64,000 nt of DNA, from the NCBI RefSeq assembly GCF_000724085.1, contig NZ_CCDL010000001.1, positions 1,488,001 through 1,552,000 on the forward strand, written 5' to 3'. Both the position numbers and the translations under genes were made by a program. Origin of the DNA: Oceanobacillus manasiensis (GTDB taxonomy: Bacteria; Bacillota; Bacilli; Bacillales; Amphibacillaceae). Numbering within the stretch: position 1 is the stretch's first letter; each line of letters starts with the position of its first letter. Shown in pieces: positions 20,277 to 29,372 of the stretch. The notes under the pieces were generated by a model. The model had not been told where the DNA came from. It ran no database searches and worked only from the letters and a program-made list of their open reading frames with translations.

Positions 20277-21869
20277 GTGAAAACACTTGGTAGAATTATG
20301 GTATCCTTGTTGCTTATTTTGTTAATTGGCCTAGTACGTGACACGATTTCAGCAGAGCCGTTAGTCAAAAGTCTCCCTGCTCCTGTATTGATAGAAAAGA
20401 GTCCAGCATATTCCATACAGGGAAAAGGCAGTAACGGAAACGACGAGACACCAGGGGAATGGTATGCAGGAGATATACCAGCTAACCTGATCGCAGATGC
20501 CCCCGTATTACTGTTTGTCCCAGGGCTAAACAATGCGGCGCAGATTTTCTGGGAAGATAATGATATGTACCAGACAGCCTATGATGCGGGTTATCAAACA
20601 GCGTTTTTACAGTTGCACGATGCTGGTGGGGAATCAGCTGATATGTGGGAAAATGGACAGCTTCTTGCTGAAAAGATTGAAGAAATCGCAGCCCATTTTT
20701 CGAATAAGCCAATTACGGTGATTGCGTACAGTAAAGGTGGCGTTGACACACATACGGCCATTACCTATTATGGTGCCGGTCCCTATGTGGAAAATGTCAT
20801 CACACTATCCAGTCCACACCATGGTTCACAGCTTGCAGATTTAGCGAATAGTAGCTGGGCAGGTTGGCTCGCAAATTTGATCGGTGCGCAAGGAGATGGA
20901 ACGACTGCTATGGAAACTGGAAATATGGCACATTTTCGATCCATTACAGATGTGGAACCAACAGCATCCATGCATGATTACTATACAATTGGTGGCACAA
21001 ATTGGGGATCCATGTTCTCCTCGACATGGTTTGGTGGGATGTACTTAAATAGCTATGGAGACAATGACGGGGTAGTAACGACAAACAGTAGTCTTCTTCC
21101 AGTTGGGCAGTTACTTGAAATCGGAAATTGGAACCATACAACCGTCAGATCTGGCGCGACGTTTTCGATTTTTGAAAGTATGATCATGGACAACAACCTG
21201 AATCATTTTAATCAGTATCATCCTATTTATGAGGAAGCAATTCCGAAAGAAACCTCACCAAATCAATGGATGACAGGTGGGGTATTAGAAATAGGAAAAG
21301 AGAAGAGTATCGCACTAACATTAGATGAAACAATTAATAAGGCAGACATTCAACTCCTAACTGCTGAACCATTATCTCGTATTGAGTTAGTGGACCCATC
21401 CGGCAAAATAACCTCCATCACCCCTAAGACGACAGAAAACAATGAAGGTTACTTTATAAACTCCATCTCTCACCACTTCACCTTAAAAGATCTTCAACCA
21501 GGAAAATGGCAACTTCGTTTAGAAACGAGCAAAGATAACGCCTATCTTTTCATTGCAGACTATGATGCAGAAACGCTCGTATCCGTTTCTGCAGATGCCT
21601 TTACGAATAAGAGCCAAATTCAACAAGCAATTACAGTGGATAAGACAAAAGTGAAGCCAGAAACAATTAAGACAACCTATTACGTGAAGGAGTCTGGAGC
21701 AGATCCTGATGATGTTACCACCTATGAAAGTAAAGGAAACACTACCCAAACAGTCCCGCTACAAAAGAAAAATCAAAGCTACGTGATCACTGTTGAGGTA
21801 GAAGGTACGACCATAGAAGGCAATGCGTTTAAACGAACGTACGTTAATTCAGTATACCGTTCTGAGTAG
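20277..21869 (+). CDS. Secreted alpha/beta hydrolase (esterase/lipase-like)
   Basis: A 530-residue exported hydrolase. The N terminus has a signal peptide (about 1-26, hydrophobic core VSLLLILLIGLV, likely cleavage after ISA). The alpha/beta-hydrolase domain shows an oxyanion strand LLFVPGLNN (79-86) and nucleophile Ser152 in AYSKGG. A probable acid lies in GDNDGVV and a probable histidine in NWNHTTV. Residues about 330-440 form a beta-rich domain like PPC/bacterial pre-peptidase modules (LQPGKWQLRLE), and the last 80 residues form another beta domain. GTG start with AGAGGAGG upstream. Substrate unknown. Confidence 0.85.
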   Translation: MKTLGRIMVSLLLILLIGLVRDTISAEPLVKSLPAPVLIEKSPAYSIQGKGSNGNDETPGEWYAGDIPANLIADAPVLLFVPGLNNAAQIFWEDNDMYQTAYDAGYQTAFLQLHDAGGESADMWENGQLLAEKIEEIAAHFSNKPITVIAYSKGGVDTHTAITYYGAGPYVENVITLSSPHHGSQLADLANSSWAGWLANLIGAQGDGTTAMETGNMAHFRSITDVEPTASMHDYYTIGGTNWGSMFSSTWFGGMYLNSYGDNDGVVTTNSSLLPVGQLLEIGNWNHTTVRSGATFSIFESMIMDNNLNHFNQYHPIYEEAIPKETSPNQWMTGGVLEIGKEKSIALTLDETINKADIQLLTAEPLSRIELVDPSGKITSITPKTTENNEGYFINSISHHFTLKDLQPGKWQLRLETSKDNAYLFIADYDAETLVSVSADAFTNKSQIQQAITVDKTKVKPETIKTTYYVKESGADPDDVTTYESKGNTTQTVPLQKKNQSYVITVEVEGTTIEGNAFKRTYVNSVYRSE

Positions 21870-22524
21870 ATAAGGGCTCCTGCTGCTTCGATGCATGCAG
21901 GGCCTTTTTATTCATGCATGTTGAATTCTCTTTTGTTTTGTAAGCATTAGGAGGGTTATGATTAAGGATATGGACGAGTTGTTGAGACATGTACGCGGTG
22001 GATGCAGAAAAATCATCTTTAATCCAATCTATTATTAGCCCCCATATGCCATAAGCCCGAAAAGTCGTAAATAAATGATCGTTAATATGTTTATCCTTCG
22101 TCGTTAAAAGATCCAAATCCTCGTTAAATAGCTGGATAATTGTATGAATAAATCTATTTTCAAACCCAGGAATTGCTTCCGAGTACTTCCATAGCTTGTA
22201 AAAGTCAGCGTTTTGCAGGATATAATCAAATAATTGAATGTCAGACACAGTAAGACGCATCATGTTTAACTGGCTCTTGTGGATGTACGGAGAACGAAAT
22301 GCTGTCACCAGTCCATCAATTAATTCCCCCTCCAGTTCGTCTACTAGTGCTTCTTTGTACTTGAAATGGCGATAGAAGGTTGCGCGATTATAATCTGCTG
22401 TTTCTACGATGTCCTTTACAGTAATGGAGTGATATGATTTTACTTCCATAAGCTGAATAAAGGCTTTCATTAAAGTACGTTTCGTTCTACGTATTCGTCG
22501 ATCTGCTTTTTTTAATTCTTTCAT
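21844..22524 (-). CDS. TetR/AcrR family regulator
   Basis: A 226-residue repressor-type protein. The HTH lies at about residues 20-55 (SITVKDIVETADYNRATFYRHFKYKEALVDEL), and the C-terminal half is like the TetR_C_7 group. ATG 22524 is chosen because AAGGAGGGAAATT precedes it. The last 26 bases overlap the end of the convergent esterase gene, and the C-terminal tail (after about 190) is low in conservation and runs through a terminator-like hairpin. It is divergent from an SDR gene, its most likely target. Confidence 0.9.
   Translation of the reverse strand: MKELKKADRRIRRTKRTLMKAFIQLMEVKSYHSITVKDIVETADYNRATFYRHFKYKEALVDELEGELIDGLVTAFRSPYIHKSQLNMMRLTVSDIQLFDYILQNADFYKLWKYSEAIPGFENRFIHTIIQLFNEDLDLLTTKDKHINDHLFTTFRAYGIWGLIIDWIKDDFSASTAYMSQQLVHILNHNPPNAYKTKENSTCMNKKALHASKQQEPLSTQNGILN
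21872..21909 (+). terminator. Terminator-like hairpin after the esterase gene
   Basis: AAGGGCTCCTGC, loop, GCAGGGCCTTTTT immediately after the esterase stop codon; it lies inside the 3' end of the convergent TetR gene. Confidence 0.55.
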
Positions 22525-22762
22525 TCCAATTTCCCTCCTTAAAAACAACGAAGTACAACAGATATTCCAATAGTGTTGAAAACGCGTACATTTATGAAAA
22601 AATTGCGGATTGAGTTAGGTGATCCGTGACTTTTATAATAAGACAAAAGAACTTCTTTTCGTGCATGTAGGAGTTTTGTTATAGAAGGGTTGCTTTAATA
22701 AGAATATTCTAACATATCTTCCTGCAAGTAGTCTCGAAGTTACTCTCTAAGGAGGAATTGAC

Positions 22763-23542
22763 ATGAACTTTAATGACAAGGCAGTTGTGATAACAGGTGG
22801 CGCTGGTGGTATAGGGAAAATTACTGCTAAGGCCTTTGCTGACAAAGGTGCAAATGTTGTACTTGTGGATATGAATCCTGATGCGTTAGCCAGTACAAAA
22901 GAAGAGCTGGGACTTGGAGACGATCGAATTTTAACTGTGACGGCTGATGTGACAAATGAAGAGGATGTAGCGCGTTTTGTAGCAGAAACGAAGGCAAAGT
23001 TCGGAAGCCTTGATGTTCTGTTCAATAATGCTGGATTTGAAGGTCCATTTATCCCTATCAAAGATAGTGATTACAAAACGTTTCAAAAAGTAATGGAAGT
23101 CAATGTCTATGGCGTATTCCTTGGTATGAAGCATGCCTTAAAAGTAATGGAAGAGCAAGGCAGTGGGGCGATCGTGAACACGATTTCGAACGCAGGATTT
23201 ATTGGAAGTGCAGGAATGTCACCATATATTGCCTCCAAGCATGCGGTGGTAGGGTTGACAAAAACGGCTGCGTTAGAGCATGCAGATACAGGAGTTCGTA
23301 TTAATGGTGTTGCACCAGCAGCAATTGATACACAGATGCTCGGAAATATTGAGAAAAATATGTCACCAGATAATCCAGATAATATTGAAAATGTACGGAA
23401 GCAAATTCAAGCAAGTGTGCCAATGAAACGCTATGGTCTTCCAGTAGAAGTGGCGCAAGTGGTATTATTCCTCGCCTCAGATGAAGCCTCGTTCGTAACG
23501 GGCGCAACATATCCAGTTGATGGCGGATCACTTGCAACGTAA
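22763..23542 (+). CDS. Short-chain dehydrogenase/reductase
   Basis: A 259-residue classical SDR: cofactor motif TGGAGGIGK (11-19), NNAGF near 93, and catalytic Ser plus YIASK (about 154-158). Asp at the end of beta 2 (VLVDMN) suggests NAD(H) preference. The C terminus FVTGATYPVDGGSLAT is typical. ATG has AAGGAGG upstream. It is transcribed away from the TetR gene, so the pair is probably an inducible oxidoreductase with its regulator. Substrate unknown. Confidence 0.93.
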   Translation: MNFNDKAVVITGGAGGIGKITAKAFADKGANVVLVDMNPDALASTKEELGLGDDRILTVTADVTNEEDVARFVAETKAKFGSLDVLFNNAGFEGPFIPIKDSDYKTFQKVMEVNVYGVFLGMKHALKVMEEQGSGAIVNTISNAGFIGSAGMSPYIASKHAVVGLTKTAALEHADTGVRINGVAPAAIDTQMLGNIEKNMSPDNPDNIENVRKQIQASVPMKRYGLPVEVAQVVLFLASDEASFVTGATYPVDGGSLAT

Positions 23543-23582
23543 GAACGTTTCATAACGTGTCCATTTGAATAATATAAGCCTT

Positions 23583-23631
23583 CCCCCACGAATACAATGT
23601 AAAAATACCATGTTCGTGGGGGAGCGCTTTT
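23583..23631 (+). promoter_or_regulatory. Hairpin covering the next ribosome binding site
   Basis: CCCCCACGAA pairs with TTCGTGGGGG around a 25-nt loop. The right arm plus following AG forms the GGGGGAG ribosome binding site of the gene starting at 23632, and the TTTT after it touches the start codon. It can be a terminator for the SDR gene, a translational lock, or both. Confidence 0.65.
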
Positions 23632-24081
23632 ATGAAGAAAGGAATTGTTCTGGTTGCTTTAGGAATTATGCTAATCACGATTGTACTGCTCATTTTCCAG
23701 ATTTTTTCACCCAAAAATCAGGCAGAAAGAGCAGTAGAGAATTTTTATGATTACGAAAAGTCGGCAGCATATTCCCTTTCTTGGGAAATGTTCCATCCTC
23801 TCATGCAAGAAAAACTAGATAAAAAAGAATATTTGCAGGTAAGAGGAGAATTATTCATGGGGTATCTCAGTACAAAGGAGTTTAGTTATTCTATAGAAAA
23901 GATCGATAAGGTAAAAGGTTGGACTATGGATGAATCGAGTAACACATTCGAAGTAGTTTATAAAGTACAGGTTAACCAAAGGCTTAAAGGTGATTTTGGA
24001 AATTTCACGATTATTCAACATGTTTATGCAGCAGAGGTGGAGGGAGATTGGAAGATTTTATGGGATTATAAAAGAAACTAG
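23632..24081 (+). CDS. Membrane-anchored small protein, NTF2-like
   Basis: A 149-residue protein with one N-terminal membrane anchor (about 4-26, GIVLVALGIMLITIVLLIFQIF) and an extracytoplasmic domain of about 120 residues. Its opening helix (AERAVENFYDYEKSAAYSLSW) and later strands (FEVVYKVQVNQ, VEGDWKILWD) suggest an NTF2/DUF4878-like fold. The function is unknown. ATG 23632; its ribosome binding site lies in the hairpin described at 23583-23631. An inverted repeat without a T run (CTAGCACT/AGTGCTAG) follows at 24080-24105. Confidence 0.7.
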   Translation: MKKGIVLVALGIMLITIVLLIFQIFSPKNQAERAVENFYDYEKSAAYSLSWEMFHPLMQEKLDKKEYLQVRGELFMGYLSTKEFSYSIEKIDKVKGWTMDESSNTFEVVYKVQVNQRLKGDFGNFTIIQHVYAAEVEGDWKILWDYKRN

Positions 24082-24123
24082 CACTGTATGAATATAGTGC
24101 TAGTCACGTGGCGTGGTCGTATC

Positions 24124-24306
24124 TCATTGACTATCTTTCTTTTTGTTTCTATAGTAATTAGCTGTATAGTAGACGAACCAAAATACTAAAATAGGGATAA
24201 AAGCAAGGTACATATGATCACGTGAAACAAGAATGAAGATTATAATACTACAGGCCAAAAAAGGTGGCATAAGAATCCAATATAGCTTGTTTTTAAAGTG
24301 TTTAAT
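24124..24306 (-). CDS. Small membrane protein, possible non-ATG start
   Basis: A 60-residue frame ending TGA at 24124. Two hydrophobic segments (YWILMPPFLACSIIIFILV and YLAFIPILVFWFVYY) with basic ends (KHFKNK, YRNKKKDSQ) follow the positive-inside pattern. An AGGAGG site stands seven bases before an ATT codon at 24306, which is therefore the best-placed start; the first ATG is internal, in the first membrane segment. It is similar in build to the 58-residue protein at 50704-50880. No known function. The remaining bases to 24471 hold nothing recognisable. Confidence 0.45.
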   Translation of the reverse strand: MKHFKNKLYWILMPPFLACSIIIFILVSRDHMYLAFIPILVFWFVYYTANYYRNKKKDSQ

Positions 24307-24471
24307 AAACGGCCCTCCTAGAACAAGTCATACATTTTAACATATATCAGTTACAAGCAATTCGAGAATATCATCCTTTATGGAATGTAGTAGAATTACG
24401 AATATACCAAGAGGAACGTTTCAAAAATGAACTTGATATAAACAATTTCTTTATTCATGTAAGTACCGTCC

Positions 24472-26169
24472 CTATTCCACTCGATACAAAAAGATCTCCC
24501 AAGGCAGATCGGCCTGTTCAAACTCTTGTTCAAAGGCAAGCCCGAGCTCGTCATTGTTTTCAATTGGAACTGCTGAAAGAATATAGTCTCCGCCAAGCTC
24601 CTTTAATGCATCTGTGTTTATATCAAGTTGCTCAAGTGGATCATTTCGATCCTTTGTAAATAAATAATTCTCTCCGTGCTCAGCCACATACATATAAAGC
24701 CTACCGCCCCATGTGTCGAAGTAACGCTCGAGTGAAGCATTCTTTTCAAGTTCCCCGGCAATAACATCTCTGAACGCTTTTTTATACTCCAAAGGAAAAC
24801 TATTGTTGTAGGTATCCAACGTATAAAAGCCGTTATACTGGGCGATGGTAGGATGCATGCCAATACTGACAACACGATAGGTAGATGGATCGTCGCCAAT
24901 ATAATTCTTTATATCATTAAACAAAGGTTCCGCGTAAAATTCTTTAAATGTTGGTGTATTGAATTCACTATATTTATTCTCTTCGTTTATTGGAAAAAGA
25001 TGATAACACTGAACAACGAGTAATACGATAGCAATAATTTTCCCAAATCGTAAATGCTTCCAAATAATTGCCAGGGCTAAGGCAAAGCAAATATACCAAA
25101 TCGCCGGATCGAAAAAATGAATGCGCGCAAAGTTAAAGGTGTTTGCAACCATCACATTGTCCTTTACGATGCGCCAGCCCTCCCAATACCAAAATGCATA
25201 CCACAAGGAAAGGAGGAAGTTAAAAGAAAATAAACCAAGCAGCCAGTAAGGCTTGAGATTTCGATATGCAGCAAGCGCAAAAGCAAAGCCAATCACAGGC
25301 AAAATAATTAAATATTGCTCAGCCATATCATGGGTATGTCCGTATAAAAAGTTTTCAAAGGTAAGTTCGATGCTTCGTTCAAAAGAGTTATGGCCAAGGT
25401 CAAGTGCATTCCGATGTGACGTAAACCCAGAATCGAAAAACATTGATGTGATAAGTAAATAATTTTTTATAAGGTAGATCACGGTCATCATCGCAATCGC
25501 TGAAAAGAATGCCCAATTACTTCGCTTTTGTCGAATCCAATCAATAAGCCAAATGAGACCCATAATAGCCAGGAAGAATACAAATGACAAAACAAAATTG
25601 GAGAAAAACGGAATAACCGCTAGTGTAATCCAATAAAAAACGCTCGCACTTTTTCCATCCTTTCTTAATGAAAGAAAGCAATGCAGAGCCAGAGGCAAGC
25701 CAGCGATAGACAGCATGCCAGATGGCCAATAAGGTAATAATGCGAACCCTAATGCGGCACCTATTGCGATCAGATGTGACTTTTCTGAACGAATGAAATG
25801 GTTTTTAAGTAATAAATACATACCAATAAAAGCAGCGAGACGCATGAGTGTTTGGCCAATCGCATAGGCTGTCATAGGCTCAAATAGGACATACATCCAT
25901 ACCATTCCGTCTAAACCAGAAGGTAGGGCGCTTCTTGGCAGACCGTTTATGACATTCGGCAGAGTAGCCCCAGGTAAGGTAAGGATTTGACCACTTTCTG
26001 CCAGCAATTTATACCATACAATATTAGAATCCATATTATCATGAACACGTATGTGGGTGTCCTCACCAAGCAGATAGTAAGGTGCCACATAAGCAGCAAT
26101 GACGAACAGAGCCAGCAAGATAAACCCTTTATTTAGTATCGAAGAATTGTTGAATGGCTTTGACCACAT
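24472..26169 (-). CDS. Polytopic membrane protein, candidate GT-C-like glycosyltransferase (DUF6044-like)
   Basis: A 565-residue protein with about eleven membrane segments in the first 410 residues, then an extracytoplasmic C-terminal domain of about 150 residues (from FNTPTFKEFYAEPLF). An acidic HIRVHDNMDSN segment in the first outer loop is the sort of place where GT-C glycosyltransferases keep catalytic acids. It resembles proteins labelled DUF6044 near polysaccharide genes. As the last gene of the dTDP-Fuc4NAc cassette, overlapping wecE by 41 bases, it may transfer the lipid-linked sugar outside the membrane. That role is inferred. Confidence 0.7.
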   Translation of the reverse strand: MWSKPFNNSSILNKGFILLALFVIAAYVAPYYLLGEDTHIRVHDNMDSNIVWYKLLAESGQILTLPGATLPNVINGLPRSALPSGLDGMVWMYVLFEPMTAYAIGQTLMRLAAFIGMYLLLKNHFIRSEKSHLIAIGAALGFALLPYWPSGMLSIAGLPLALHCFLSLRKDGKSASVFYWITLAVIPFFSNFVLSFVFFLAIMGLIWLIDWIRQKRSNWAFFSAIAMMTVIYLIKNYLLITSMFFDSGFTSHRNALDLGHNSFERSIELTFENFLYGHTHDMAEQYLIILPVIGFAFALAAYRNLKPYWLLGLFSFNFLLSLWYAFWYWEGWRIVKDNVMVANTFNFARIHFFDPAIWYICFALALAIIWKHLRFGKIIAIVLLVVQCYHLFPINEENKYSEFNTPTFKEFYAEPLFNDIKNYIGDDPSTYRVVSIGMHPTIAQYNGFYTLDTYNNSFPLEYKKAFRDVIAGELEKNASLERYFDTWGGRLYMYVAEHGENYLFTKDRNDPLEQLDINTDALKELGGDYILSAVPIENNDELGLAFEQEFEQADLPWEIFLYRVE

Positions 26170-27262
26170 AGGCGACGTCCTCTTCTTTTAATCCGTAGTA
26201 TAGCGGCAAACGCAAAAGCTTTGCACTTTCAGTAGTCGTGTACCGATCTTCCCCAATAAACTTGCCGTATTTTTTACCAGCAACAGAGGAATGGAGTGGG
26301 ACATAGTGACTAACTGCCATAATTTCCTGACTCCTTAAATAGTCCATCAGCTCGTTGCGCGTTTCTTCACTGTCTGTCTTGATATAAAACATATGGGCAT
26401 TATGAGCAAAATCCTCCGGGATATGTGGCAAAACAAGTTTGCCATCCTCCATCAGTGGTTTTAATTCCGTATTATACTGATTCCATCTGGTAAGGCGCTG
26501 TTCGTTAATCTCTTCCGCATGATCAAGCTGAACAGAAAGGTATGCAGCATTCAGCTCACTTAAAAGATAGGAGGACCCAATGTCACGCCAAGTATATTTA
26601 TCTACCTGCCCACGAATGAATTGAGAGCGGTTTGTCCCTTTCTCCTGCAGAATTTCCGCACGTTCGATTAATTGCGGGTCATTTATAAGAAGGGCTCCGC
26701 CTTCCCCGCATGTATAGTTTTTCGTTTCATGAAAGCTTATGGTGCCCATGTGCCCAATGGTACCGAGCGCCTTCCCCTTATATGTACTCATTAGTCCTTG
26801 GGCAGCATCTTCAATCAGATAGATGCCATGTTCCTCTGCAACCTGTAAAAGAAGCTCCATCTCACAAGAGACACCAGCATAATGGACAACCATAATGGCT
26901 TTTGTTTTTTCAGTAATAGCTGCCTCCACTGCTGCAGGATCTATATTCATCGTAGTAGGCTCAATATCAACAAAGCGGATCGCCGCGCCACGTAAAGCGA
27001 AAGCGTTCGCAGTTGAGACAAATGTGTAAGAAGGCATGATGACTTCATCACCAGGTCCAATGTCTGCAAGAATTGCTGTCATCTCTAGTGCAGCGGTGCA
27101 TGATGGTGTTAGCATAGCACGCTCACAGGCAAGATTGTTTTCTAACCAGGTGCAGGATTTTTTTCCAAACGACCCATTACCAGATAAATTTTGTGCGGTT
27201 ATTGCTTGTTGTATGGCGACAGATTCTTTTCCTGTCACACACGGAATATTAAATGGAATCAT
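26129..27262 (-). CDS. wecE: dTDP-4-amino-4,6-dideoxygalactose transaminase
   Basis: PLP aminotransferase of the DegT/DnrJ/EryC1 family that aminates dTDP-4-keto-6-deoxyglucose to dTDP-Fuc4N using glutamate. 377 residues. It follows enterobacterial WecE/RffA closely: LTPSCTAALEM, GDEVIMPSYTFVSTANAF, VEDAAQG-type motif, PLP Lys181 in FHETKNYT, and EKGTNRSQFIRGQVDKYTW. Its GEGG is one residue shorter than the usual GGEGG. ATG 27262. It lies in a compact minus-strand operon with rfbA and rfbB homologs, which supply its substrate. Confidence 0.93.
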   Translation of the reverse strand: MIPFNIPCVTGKESVAIQQAITAQNLSGNGSFGKKSCTWLENNLACERAMLTPSCTAALEMTAILADIGPGDEVIMPSYTFVSTANAFALRGAAIRFVDIEPTTMNIDPAAVEAAITEKTKAIMVVHYAGVSCEMELLLQVAEEHGIYLIEDAAQGLMSTYKGKALGTIGHMGTISFHETKNYTCGEGGALLINDPQLIERAEILQEKGTNRSQFIRGQVDKYTWRDIGSSYLLSELNAAYLSVQLDHAEEINEQRLTRWNQYNTELKPLMEDGKLVLPHIPEDFAHNAHMFYIKTDSEETRNELMDYLRSQEIMAVSHYVPLHSSVAGKKYGKFIGEDRYTTTESAKLLRLPLYYGLKEEDVAYVVKAIQQFFDTK

Positions 27263-27268
27263 ATTACA

Positions 27269-27625
27269 TCACCTCATCACAATAATGCCTAGAATTATGA
27301 AAGAAAAACCGATAACTTTTTGCATCGAAACGGGTTCTTGAAATAAAAATGCGGAAAGGATAAATACGAGAACAAATGATAGGCTCATAAATGGGTAAGC
27401 ATAGCTAATATCAAACTTCGTCATGGCTGCCATCCAGCATAAAGCCGCTAGGAAGGCTGATAAAAATCCTGAAATAATCCATGGATTCAGCAGCAACTGA
27501 AGCAGTGTAAAAAACTTGTCCATGAGGGAAGCTGGTAATTCCCCAACTTGATCCATCTTCCACTTCAAAACAAGCTGCCCATATACCGTAAAGGATATGG
27601 TGCCAAGTATATAAAGGTATCCCAT
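27269..27625 (-). CDS. EamA/SMR-type small membrane protein (possible lipid-sugar flippase)
   Basis: A 118-residue protein with four membrane helices (about 1-18, 45-68, 72-92, 98-117), like half an EamA unit or an SMR protein such as ArnE. The conserved DISYAYPFMSLSFVLVFILS segment is typical. Six bases upstream of wecE and two bases after the acetyltransferase gene, it is part of the glycan cassette. By analogy with ArnE/ArnF and GtrA it may flip undecaprenyl-phosphate-sugar, which is inferred from context. Confidence 0.75.
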   Translation of the reverse strand: MGYLYILGTISFTVYGQLVLKWKMDQVGELPASLMDKFFTLLQLLLNPWIISGFLSAFLAALCWMAAMTKFDISYAYPFMSLSFVLVFILSAFLFQEPVSMQKVIGFSFIILGIIVMR

Positions 27626-27627
27626 AC

Positions 27628-28320
27628 CTATACACCTACTGGCAGGGAGCCATTTAGTTTATGGTAAATATCCACTGAACTCTTCATTTTAAAACCTAGC
27701 GATAAAAATAGATTTAAGGATGCTAGATTAGAAGGGGAGATAGATGTTCGAATCGAGTCAAGCTCGCTGAAACGAAAATGCTCCTGGACGGCAAGACTAG
27801 TACATGCTTTTGTAAGTCCTTTTCCACGAAAATCCTGGTGGATCCCAAGCAGTAAAACTTTGTCATCTTGGTATGCATAAAATCCTGCCAGTTCACCTTG
27901 ATAGTAGAATGCTAGAATTTTATCCTCCTCAATTAAATCCTTTACCCAATTACGGTAGCGGTTATCTGCCATGAAATTCGGTATTTCCGGATCCCGGTGA
28001 AACCGCCCCCCTGCGAAGGCTTCTCCGCTAATTGCAAGAATTTCCTCAGCAGGGAACTCTCGTGAAAGTTCAATCCCTTCTTTTCCTATTACCTGCAAAT
28101 TATCTTTTTCACAAACCGGTTCGATTAACGTATCCACATAATAAAAACCATACTTGCGTAAACTTTCTTTACTGGCAAGCGGTTCGGTTTTTAAAGTAAA
28201 ATGGCCCTCGATTTCATTTGTTTGCTTTAACGCCTCTTCTGTAAGAGAGGTCACTTCATACGTATCAACATGAAAGTTTCGCTTATCCCATGGGGTAGGT
28301 TGTAGAAAATTTTCCATCAT
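27628..28320 (-). CDS. GNAT acetyltransferase, WecD-like (dTDP-Fuc4N acetylation)
   Basis: A 230-residue protein: an N-terminal part of about 100 residues that may bind nucleotide sugar, then a GNAT domain with GRFHRDPEIPNFMADNRYRNWV (as in WecD/RffC) and the acetyl-CoA motif VLLLGIHQDFRGKGLTKAC. WecD acetylates dTDP-Fuc4N to dTDP-Fuc4NAc. Its place between the dTDP-sugar genes and wecE makes this the best assignment, though sequence identity seems modest. ATG 28320 (or 28317) follows GGAGCTG. Confidence 0.8.
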   Translation of the reverse strand: MMENFLQPTPWDKRNFHVDTYEVTSLTEEALKQTNEIEGHFTLKTEPLASKESLRKYGFYYVDTLIEPVCEKDNLQVIGKEGIELSREFPAEEILAISGEAFAGGRFHRDPEIPNFMADNRYRNWVKDLIEEDKILAFYYQGELAGFYAYQDDKVLLLGIHQDFRGKGLTKACTSLAVQEHFRFSELDSIRTSISPSNLASLNLFLSLGFKMKSSVDIYHKLNGSLPVGV

Positions 28321-28436
28321 ATCAGCTCCATTTCTTTCAAGTATTAAAATTGTTTAAATGCTGCGTCGTTAGTGGAGTAAGATCAGTATGTCAGTGAACA
28401 GCTGCGAGCGTCTAGAAATGAACTAGCCATTCAGTA

Positions 28437-29372
28437 TCATGGACGCTCTTCGCTATTATTTTCAGTAGTATCGCGTATGAGATAAAGCGGGCGTGCTTTT
28501 GCTTCGTTAAATACTTTCCCGATATAGAGTCCTAGAATGCCGAGATTACAGAACATTAGCCCTCCAATAAAGTAGATAGATACCATAACACTGGTCCAGC
28601 CTTGCACGGGCTCTGATAGGAAAAAGTAACGGAAAAACAAGTAAAGTCCATATAAAAGAGATGCACTGGCAATAAGGAAGCCGAATTGAATGGATAAACG
28701 CAATGGCTTATTAGATTGTGAGATTATACCGTCTGTCGCCAAGCTAATCAGTTTTTTTATATTGTAGGAAGACTTTCCTTCTTTTCGTTCATTATGTTCG
28801 ACCTCAATGGAAGCAGAAGGATAGCCCATCCATTGTATAAACAATGGAAAAAAGCGACTCTGCTCCCGTATACTTCGAAAGCCATCTACCACTTTTTTAG
28901 AGTTAATACTGAAATTGGCAACCGTATGATCTGAAGAATGTCCTGTTATATAATCATAGACCCGGTAAAAAAATTTAGAGGACGCTTTTTTCAACAAACC
29001 ATCATGACGCTGGACTCTGCGCCCAAAAACAACATCATAGCCTTCAAGCGCTTTTTCATAAAGCTTCGGGATTTCCTCAGGTCGGTCTTGTAAATCACAA
29101 TCCATCACCACAACCCATTCTCCCTTTGCATGGTCGATACCAGCTGTAATCGCATGATGTTGACCAAAATTACGCGCCAAATCAATTCCTTTAATTTTAG
29201 GGTTCTCTTCATGTAGTTCACAAATTTTTGTCCATGCCCCATCAGGACTTGCATCATTTACAAAAATAATTTCATAGTCGACTGGGATGGTTGCAAAAGT
29301 CGATGCAAGCCGGCTGCTTAATTCTTTTAAACAGGTTTTGCAGCCGTAGACAGGGATGACCACCGAAATCAT
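28437..29372 (-). CDS. GT2 glycosyltransferase, polyprenyl-phosphate type (GtrB/ArnC-like)
   Basis: A 311-residue enzyme with a cytosolic GT-A domain ([12 protein letters not shown] at the start, DXD-type MDCDLQDRPEE near 90) and two C-terminal membrane helices (about 225-250 and 260-290), the layout of dolichol-phosphate mannose synthase, GtrB and ArnC. These load one sugar onto undecaprenyl phosphate. Here the likely donor is dTDP-Fuc4NAc. ATG 29372 overlaps the rfbB stop codon as ATGA; the longer frame upstream lies inside rfbB and is rejected. Confidence 0.88.
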   Translation of the reverse strand: MISVVIPVYGCKTCLKELSSRLASTFATIPVDYEIIFVNDASPDGAWTKICELHEENPKIKGIDLARNFGQHHAITAGIDHAKGEWVVVMDCDLQDRPEEIPKLYEKALEGYDVVFGRRVQRHDGLLKKASSKFFYRVYDYITGHSSDHTVANFSINSKKVVDGFRSIREQSRFFPLFIQWMGYPSASIEVEHNERKEGKSSYNIKKLISLATDGIISQSNKPLRLSIQFGFLIASASLLYGLYLFFRYFFLSEPVQGWTSVMVSIYFIGGLMFCNLGILGLYIGKVFNEAKARPLYLIRDTTENNSEERP

